Shown one piece after another: positions 5,986 to 9,935 of a stretch of 9,935 bases of DNA. The notes under the pieces were generated by a model that saw only the letters and a list, made by a program, of their open reading frames with translations, did no database searches and had not been told where the DNA came from. The DNA is taken from the NCBI GenBank assembly GCA_031278665.1, contig JAITKC010000006.1, forward strand, positions 1-9,935, read 5' to 3'. Source of the DNA: Bifidobacteriaceae bacterium (GTDB lineage: Bacteria > Actinomycetota > Actinomycetes > Actinomycetales > WQXJ01). How positions within the stretch are numbered: the first letter of the stretch is position 1; each line of letters opens with the position of its first letter. A program made the position numbers and the translations under genes.

Positions 5986-7872
5986 TCAGTCCTTGGCGAA
6001 CAAGGTCAGGACGATCTCGCTGCCGTAGCGGCCGGGGTCGGTCGCGCCGGGCGGCTGGAAGCTCAGGTCGGCCCCGACTATGGTGATTCCCTCGCGCGAC
6101 TCGGCCTCCGACTCGGCCAGTGTGGCCGGGCCGTTCAGCGCCTGGCCGGCCTGACCGGCTGTCGCGCCGCCCTCAGAAGAACTGACTTGCGGGTTCCAGC
6201 TCAGGTGCTCGGCCCCGACCACGCGGTTGCCGGCCGTGAAATCGCTGGCCCGGCCGGAAACCTCCCAGCCGGCCCCGCGCGCCTGGATGTCGTTGCGCGT
6301 GTCGCGAACTGTGACCGCCGGCAACGCCGCCTTCAACTCGCCGCCGACCTCCGCGAACTGGACCGGACCGGCCACCGGGGTGACCTTGAGCGTCAGCACG
6401 CCCGGAGTCAGGGTCGCCAGGCCGATCGAGGCCTCCAACGGCACCGTCGCCTCGGCGCCCGAGTAGACCGCGCCGAACAAGTCGAACAGGCTCTCGCCGA
6501 TGTCGGTGTTGTCGATGTAGGCGCCCCGGACGCGGTCCCACTCATCGGCCCGCGCCACCAGCAACTCGGAGCCGGCGCCCTTGGCGTATAGCGGCACCAA
6601 CGAGTTGGTGTGGTCGCCGGAGTGCCAGGCGACGCTCGGCAACGCTCCGGCCTGCCCCGTCATCGGCGTCCAGCCGACCGTCGAACCGGAGCCCGGCCCC
6701 GAAAGGTAACCGGTCTCGTGGTCGGCGGTGATTATCACCAGGGTCTCATCCCACGAAGAGTTGGCGTTGACCCAGGTGTCGATCACTTCGACGGCTTCGT
6801 TGAAGTCTTGCTGCTCCTCGACCAGGCGAGTGGTGTGGTTGGCGTGGCCGGCCCAGTCGACCGCCCCGCCCTCGACCATCAGGAAGAAGCCGTCGGCGTC
6901 GCGCTCAAGGACGTTCAACGCGCCCTGGGCCATAGTGGCCAGATCCGGCATGTCGAGCAGGGGGTCGGTATAGGGCGCCAAACTCTTGTGCGAGTTGTCG
7001 TTCACGCCCAGGCGGTTGTATTGCAGCGTCTCCGGCACTTGGGCCAGCCCGAACACTTTGTCGGGCACCGACGCGCCCTGGGCCAAGGCCTCGAAATCGG
7101 CCTTCGTCTCGATGTAGGAGTAATCCGTCGCGCCTTGCGAGACCCGGTTGTAGTCGGTTTGGGAGATCCACTTGTAGGCCGGCGTCGTCAGCAACTGGTG
7201 GTCGTCGTTGTAGAACGGGTGGCCCGCCCCCATAATCACCTCGATGCCCGAGTCGATCATCTCGGTCGCCAGGCCGTGGTAGTCGTTGCGGTTGGTGTTG
7301 TGGGAGATGAACCCGGCCGGGGTGGCGTGGTCGAAAGCGACTGTGGTGACCAAGCCCACGGCCTTGCCCATGGCGGAGGCGTGTTCGCCGATCGTCACCA
7401 GGCGCTCGCTCTGCGGCGTGTACCCGAGGACGCCGTTGAGGGTCTTGACGCCGGTGCCGAGCGCGGTGGCGGCGGCGGCCGAGTCGGTCGGACCGGTCTT
7501 GACCCAGTCGAAGGACGACCAGGCGGCATCGTCGTCATAAGACGCCCGGCCGTTGGCCGAGTAGTGCGATTGCGCGATCTGGACCGGGTAGTCGTCGTAG
7601 ACCTGGACGGCCGGCCCCTTGGCGGCCTGGATGATCTCGCCGCTGACCGGATTGACTGTGACCTGGTTGCGGGCGGTTCCGGTCTCGTACAGATTGGCCG
7701 AATCGAACTGGTTGTAACCGGCCCCGTCCGAGATCAACACGATGATGTTCTTGGCGGTCGGCGCCTCCTCGGCCAGGGCGGCCGTTCCGAGGGCCGCGAC
7801 GCCGGTCGCGGCCAGGCCGATCGCGGCGCTCGCGGCAACCGCCAGGCGGGCTTTGCGTTGCAAACTTCCCAT
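5986..7872 (-). CDS. secreted alkaline phosphatase with C-terminal WxL-like surface domain
   Basis: Encodes 628 residues. A signal peptide (KAR then a long Ala-rich core, predicted cleavage after ALA at 34) exports it. The alkaline phosphatase domain (about 40-475) shows metal ligand Asp49 in VLISDG, nucleophile Ser131 in TDSAAAATALGTGVKT, DHATPAGFISH (181-191), EGGAVDWAGHANH (334-346) with Glu334, Asp339 and His343, ITADHETG (381-388) with Asp384 and His385, and His421 in GDHTNSL. His182 and Trp340 stand where E. coli PhoA has Asp153 and Lys328, the Bacillus/Vibrio arrangement. It should release phosphate from monoesters outside the membrane. The last ~140 residues resemble the actinobacterial WxL-like domain: AVTVRDTR, AGWEVSGRASDF (Trp536), LSWNPQV (Trp559), IVGADLSF. 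The ATG at 7872 is preferred to an upstream ATG at 7932 because the signal peptide begins there and GAGGAA lies 9 bases before it. Its GC content is visibly lower than that of its neighbours. Confidence 0.9.
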   Translation of the reverse strand: MGSLQRKARLAVAASAAIGLAATGVAALGTAALAEEAPTAKNIIVLISDGAGYNQFDSANLYETGTARNQVTVNPVSGEIIQAAKGPAVQVYDDYPVQIAQSHYSANGRASYDDDAAWSSFDWVKTGPTDSAAAATALGTGVKTLNGVLGYTPQSERLVTIGEHASAMGKAVGLVTTVAFDHATPAGFISHNTNRNDYHGLATEMIDSGIEVIMGAGHPFYNDDHQLLTTPAYKWISQTDYNRVSQGATDYSYIETKADFEALAQGASVPDKVFGLAQVPETLQYNRLGVNDNSHKSLAPYTDPLLDMPDLATMAQGALNVLERDADGFFLMVEGGAVDWAGHANHTTRLVEEQQDFNEAVEVIDTWVNANSSWDETLVIITADHETGYLSGPGSGSTVGWTPMTGQAGALPSVAWHSGDHTNSLVPLYAKGAGSELLVARADEWDRVRGAYIDNTDIGESLFDLFGAVYSGAEATVPLEASIGLATLTPGVLTLKVTPVAGPVQFAEVGGELKAALPAVTVRDTRNDIQARGAGWEVSGRASDFTAGNRVVGAEHLSWNPQVSSSEGGATAGQAGQALNGPATLAESEAESREGITIVGADLSFQPPGATDPGRYGSEIVLTLFAKD

Positions 7873-7881
7873 AGTTGTTGT

Positions 7882-7887
7882 TTCCTC
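7882..7887 (-). promoter_or_regulatory. ribosome binding site of the phosphatase gene
   Basis: TTCCTC on the plus strand reads GAGGAA on the minus strand, 9 bases before the ATG at 7872. It decides between this start, which opens a proper signal peptide, and the in-frame ATG at 7932, which would put 20 polar residues in front of it. Confidence 0.7.
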
Positions 7888-7900
7888 ACATTCGTCGGGT

Positions 7901-7921
7901 CCCGGGCTGTTATCAGCCGGG
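7901..7921 (-). other. hairpin in the phosphatase leader
   Basis: On the minus strand CCCGGCTG, loop ATAA, then CAG-C-CCGGG form an 8-bp stem with one bulged C, about 29-49 bases before the phosphatase ATG. It may affect translation or message stability or may be chance in GC-rich DNA. No known riboswitch fold is recognisable. Confidence 0.35.
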
Positions 7922-7971
7922 AAGGCCCGCAACGAGGTCGCGCTGGGGCCGCACCCAGTCTGTCCACAGCC

Positions 7972-8011
7972 GGTGAACGCCGACGCGGGGTCTGGGAACG
8001 CATCGGTAAAC
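7972..8011 (-). promoter_or_regulatory. possible PHO-box-like half-sites upstream of the phosphatase
   Basis: Read on the minus strand, GTTTACC (8011-8005), GTTCCCA (7999-7993) and GTTCACC (7978-7972) lie in the same orientation, spaced 12 and 21 bases. Streptomyces PhoP boxes are built from GTTCACC-like direct repeats of 11 bases, so one exact and two imperfect copies near an alkaline phosphatase gene are suggestive. The spacing is not exact and no PhoP or RegX3 gene is in view. No clear -35/-10 pair was found in this leader. Confidence 0.25.
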
Positions 8012-8017
8012 GCCTGG

Positions 8018-8057
8018 AAAACATCTCCGGCGAGCCGGCCGCCGGCCGCTCCCGGAG
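8018..8057 (-). terminator. intrinsic terminator of the tsaB-rimI unit
   Basis: Read on the minus strand, arms CTCCGG, GAGC and GGCC (8057-8044) pair with GGCC, GCTC and CCGGAG (8040-8025) around a 3-base loop: 14 GC-rich pairs with two single-base bulges (8036 and 8031). ATG and TTTT follow (8024-8018). It starts 8 bases after the rimI stop, the usual place for a Rho-independent terminator, and implies that the phosphatase unit has its own promoter. Confidence 0.72.
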
Positions 8058-8065
8058 CCTCGGCC

Positions 8066-8692
8066 TCAACCGGGCAGGTCGAGTCGCATCACCAGGGCGT
8101 CGCGCCCGGACGGCTGATAATAGGCTCTGCGCCGCCCGATCGGCTCGAATCCAAGCCAGCGGTAGAGCCCGACCGCCGCCTCGGAGCCCTCCGCGACCTC
8201 GAGTATGACCCGGCGGCGGCCGGCCAGCGCGGCCTCGGCCAGTATCCCCTCCATCAGCGCCCGCCCGAGCCCCCGGCCCCGCCAGTCCGGGGCCACCGCG
8301 ATGGTCATCACCTCGGCCACGTCCCAGCCCAAGAACAGGCCGGCGTAACCCTCGACTCGCCCGCCCGCCTGGACCACGAAATACCGCCGATCGGGGCCGC
8401 CCAATTCGGCCGCCACCATTTCGCGCGACCAGGCCTCCTCCCCGAAGGCCAGGTCTTCGAGTTCGACTAACCGGTCGATGTCCGATGCCGCCGCCTCGCG
8501 CAGGAGCCACTCCTGCCCGCGTCCGGTCCGGCCAGTCGCCTGAACCGGGCGTTCCGGCCGGCCCCGATCGCCTGGGCCGCGGGCGCCCCCCTCCGGGGCC
8601 GGCTCGGCCGGGGCACTCTCGGCCGGGGCACTCTCGGCCGGGAACGGCCCGTCCGGGGCACTCTCGGCCGGGGACGGCCCGGCCGGGCTCAC
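8066..8692 (-). CDS. rimI: RimI-type N-acetyltransferase with a repetitive N-terminal extension
   Basis: Encodes 208 residues; typical RimI has about 150. Residues 62-208 form a GNAT domain: WLLREAAASDIDRLVELED, AEVMTIAVAPDWRGRGLGRALM with the acetyl-CoA loop RGRGLG (138-143) and Glu127, then LEVAEGSEAAVGLYRWLGFEPIGRRRAYY with Tyr177. RimI acetylates the N-terminal alanine of ribosomal protein S18 in E. coli; related enzymes act on other N-termini. Residues 1-60 are a disordered Pro/Ala/Glu/Arg/Gly extension that starts with 15-bp DNA repeats. GTG at 8692 overlaps the tsaB stop (GTGA), and no ATG, GTG or TTG lies between it and the domain, so the extension is probably translated. The tsaB-rimI order is common and supports the identification. 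The usual Arg and Asn of the LEVR-x-SN motif are Ala and Ser here. Confidence 0.88.
   Translation of the reverse strand: MSPAGPSPAESAPDGPFPAESAPAESAPAEPAPEGGARGPGDRGRPERPVQATGRTGRGQEWLLREAAASDIDRLVELEDLAFGEEAWSREMVAAELGGPDRRYFVVQAGGRVEGYAGLFLGWDVAEVMTIAVAPDWRGRGLGRALMEGILAEAALAGRRRVILEVAEGSEAAVGLYRWLGFEPIGRRRAYYQPSGRDALVMRLDLPG
8591..8680 (-). repeat. six 15-bp tandem repeats at the start of rimI
   Basis: Six in-frame 15-base units run from 8591 to 8680, with GGCCGGGGCACTCTC exact at 8606-8620 and 8621-8635 and the others differing at a few bases. On the minus strand, from 5' to 3', they encode GPSPA, ESAPD, GPFPA, ESAPA, ESAPA and EPAPE. The array lies right behind the overlapping tsaB stop and rimI start. 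Changes in unit number would keep the frame. Confidence 0.85.
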
Positions 8693-9387
8693 GGCGTCGC
8701 CCGCTTGCGCGCCGCCGGGGCCGCCACATCGGGGCGGCGCAGATATAACGGCTGGCAGGACAGGTCCAGGCGGCGCGCCGCCCGGTCCGCCGCCAGACGG
8801 GCCAACAAGGCCGGGTCGACGCCAATCGACTCGCCGGCGATCGGCGCGAATTGGTCGGCGTAACGCTCGACGCCGCCGCCCACCCTGATCGAGGCCGGCG
8901 GGACCAGCGCCGGGGCGCCGACGGCCGGCCCCTCAAGCCTGGTCAGGCCGTCCAACCGGGCGGGCGAGTCAACCCGGTAGCGAGCCCAATAGACCTCGCG
9001 GCGTTTGGCGTCCAAAGCCGCCAACACCGAAACCCCGGCCGCCAGGCGGAGGCGCCGCGCGGCATCGGCGGCCAAAACGTCCAGGTCCGAAACCCCCCAA
9101 ACCGGCCGGCCGAGCGCCAACCCGAGACCCTGGGCGGTGGCCAGCGCGATGCGCAAGCCGGTGTAGGGGGCGGGGCCGCGTCCGACCGCGATCGCCGCCA
9201 GGTCGCCGGGGGCCAGGCCCTCTTCCCGCAGCAGACGCGATATCAGCGGGGCGATCGATTCGACGTGGGCCCTCGGCTGGTCGTGGATCAGGCGCCGGTC
9301 CGGCGCGCCCGGCCTGGCCAATCCAACGGCGGCGGGGCCGGCCGCGCTGATGCCGAGCACCGGCCCCGGCAGTTGCGGATCGCTCAC
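8689..9387 (-). CDS. tsaB: TsaB, tRNA t6A biosynthesis adaptor protein
   Basis: Encodes 232 residues from the GTG at 9387, the usual TsaB length. TsaB is an inactive paralogue of TsaD that binds it and supports t6A37 formation. Family features are the N-terminal strand VLGISAAGPAAVGLA (10-24), HVESIAPLISRLL (41-53), AIAVGRGPAPYTGLRIALATAQGLGLAL (65-92), DAKRREVYWARY (126-137) and the C-terminal QPLYLRRPDV (212-221). The N-terminal motif usually reads IDTS or IDTAT; here the Asp is Ser, tolerable because TsaB does not catalyse the transfer. The open frame extends to an ATG at 9507, but that would overlap the transporter gene and adds no family sequence. GTG 9387 lies 7 bases after a TAGGCT -10 element. 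The gene overlaps rimI by 4 bp. Confidence 0.88.
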   Translation of the reverse strand: MSDPQLPGPVLGISAAGPAAVGLARPGAPDRRLIHDQPRAHVESIAPLISRLLREEGLAPGDLAAIAVGRGPAPYTGLRIALATAQGLGLALGRPVWGVSDLDVLAADAARRLRLAAGVSVLAALDAKRREVYWARYRVDSPARLDGLTRLEGPAVGAPALVPPASIRVGGGVERYADQFAPIAGESIGVDPALLARLAADRAARRLDLSCQPLYLRRPDVAAPAARKRATP

Positions 9388-9394
9388 CCTCGGT

Positions 9395-9400
9395 AGCCTA
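9395..9400 (-). promoter_or_regulatory. -10 element TAGGCT, leaderless-type promoter of tsaB
   Basis: AGCCTA on the plus strand reads TAGGCT on the minus strand and ends 7 bases before the GTG at 9387. The hexamer and spacing nearly repeat those before the methyltransferase gene at 1340. It lies in the 29-bp gap after the transporter stop, so tsaB-rimI may start its own leaderless message. No clear -35 box was found. Confidence 0.45.
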
Positions 9401-9416
9401 ACCGGGCCGGCGCCGG

Positions 9417-9921
9417 TCAGGGCCCGCGAGCCGAGTCCCGCGCCTCGTCCCAGGCCGCGCCGGCCGAGGCCACCGTCACCAGCGCCATACCCGCGACCGC
9501 CCACCAATCAAGCGCCTGACCAGCGATTATCCAGCCAAACAAGGCGGCCGAGGCGGGCGCCAGGGCGGTCGTGACGCCGAAAGTCGCGGCCGACATGCCG
9601 CGCAGCGCGGCCATCTCCAACCCGTAGGGGATCAACGTGCCGAGTAACGCCACCAGCGCGCCCCAGCCGAGGACTTCGAGCCCAATCGGCCGGGTCGCCA
9701 AGTCCGCCAGGCCGCGCGGCAGCGAGGCCAGCGCCGCCACCGCCATGCCGATCGCCAGGCCGTCGGCGCCGCCGAAGATCCGCCCGACCCAGCGCGTCGC
9801 CAATATATAGCCAGCCCAGGCGGCGCCCGCGAGGGCTATGTAGAGCGTCCCGAGGGCGCTGATCCCGCCCGGGTCGAAACCGGACAACGCCGCCACCCCG
9901 GCCAGCGCCAGGGCCGCCCAG
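9417..9921 (-). CDS. EamA/RhtA-like DMT-superfamily exporter, C-terminal part
   Basis: The gene enters from the right edge; about 168 C-terminal residues are present and the N-terminal half is missing. The fragment is one EamA unit of five hydrophobic helices: LGTLYIALAGAAWAGYILA, GLAIGMAVAALASLP, GWGALVALLGTLIPYGLEMAAL, TFGVTTALAPASAALFGWIIAG and WWAVAGMALVTVASAGAAW. The segment PYGLEMAALRGMSAATFGV matches the pattern of RhtA, an inner-membrane exporter of threonine and homoserine, so an amino-acid or metabolite exporter is likely; the substrate is inferred only. The Glu usual in the LxExL end of this family is Gln (AGQAL). An internal ATG at 9896 is not the true start, because the frame stays open to the edge. 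Bases after 9921 are adapter and should not be translated. The stop is 29 bp before tsaB. Confidence 0.82.
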
Positions 9922-9935
9922 AGATCGGAAGAGCA
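9922..9935 (+). other. Illumina TruSeq adapter remnant (assembly artefact)
   Basis: The last 14 bases, AGATCGGAAGAGCA, are identical to the start of the TruSeq adapter seen in read-through of read 1; the fourteenth base (A) separates it from the read-2 version. A chance match exactly at the sequence end is very unlikely. This is not genomic DNA. Confidence 0.95.

Noticed and set aside
5347..6591. Plus-strand open frame of 414 codons opposite the surface protein and the phosphatase C-terminus
   Set aside because: It crosses the junction of two well-supported minus-strand genes and has no family similarity.
7873..7932. Upstream ATG at 7932 as the phosphatase start
   Set aside because: It would place 20 polar residues before the signal peptide, whereas the ATG at 7872 has GAGGAA at good spacing and begins the signal peptide directly.
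6610..8208. Plus-strand open frame of 532 codons opposite the phosphatase
   Set aside because: It is a Val/Gly/Arg/His-rich shadow of the phosphatase codons with no recognisable fold and no RBS.
9388..9507. ATG at 9507 as the tsaB start
   Set aside because: It would overlap the transporter gene by about 90 bp and adds only Gly/Arg-rich sequence unlike TsaB. GTG at 9387 fits the family start and the TAGGCT element.

Overview
The window is a 9.9-kb piece of a high-GC chromosome, most probably from an Actinomycetota species. This rests on the very GC-rich third codon positions, GTG and TTG starts, two leaderless-type promoters of the form TANNNT a few bases before the start codon, and protein families typical of that phylum (THUMP-like methyltransferase, YbdK-type ligase, DUF916/WxL surface proteins). 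No genus can be named from the sequence alone. The last 14 bases (9922-9935) match the start of the Illumina TruSeq adapter, so the right edge is the end of a draft contig and real DNA stops at about 9921.

Layout, left to right. On the minus strand, 66-1022 is a PfkB-family ribokinase with an excellent Shine-Dalgarno, but its Mg/phosphate-binding NxxE motif is altered. A 317-bp divergent intergenic region follows, with a 15-bp perfect inverted repeat and a leaderless-type promoter. On the plus strand come two genes overlapping by 4 bp: a SAM-dependent methyltransferase with a THUMP-like C-terminus (1340-2719) and a YbdK-type glutamate-cysteine ligase-like enzyme (2716-3855). They converge on the minus-strand genes; a short hairpin there contains both facing stop codons.

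From 3873 to the right edge everything is on the minus strand, so transcription runs right to left. The order is an EamA/RhtA-like exporter (partial, 9417-9921), tsaB (8689-9387), rimI (8066-8692), a strong intrinsic terminator (8018-8057), a secreted alkaline phosphatase with a C-terminal WxL-like surface domain (5986-7872), a DUF916/WxLIP-type membrane-anchored surface protein (4923-5978) and tsaD (3873-4913). TsaB and TsaD act together in t6A tRNA modification and their genes usually lie together with rimI. Here a two-gene cell-surface phosphatase module sits between rimI and tsaD, and a terminator cuts the first pair off from it.

The most interesting unit is this phosphatase module. The enzyme appears to carry its own wall-binding WxL-like domain, and the next gene encodes the kind of protein that partners WxL proteins in the wall. 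Both are tightly packed with the essential gene tsaD, which seems to depend on the phosphatase promoter unless it has an internal one. Possible PHO-box-like half-sites lie in the leader. No tRNA, rRNA, insertion sequence or CRISPR array was seen.
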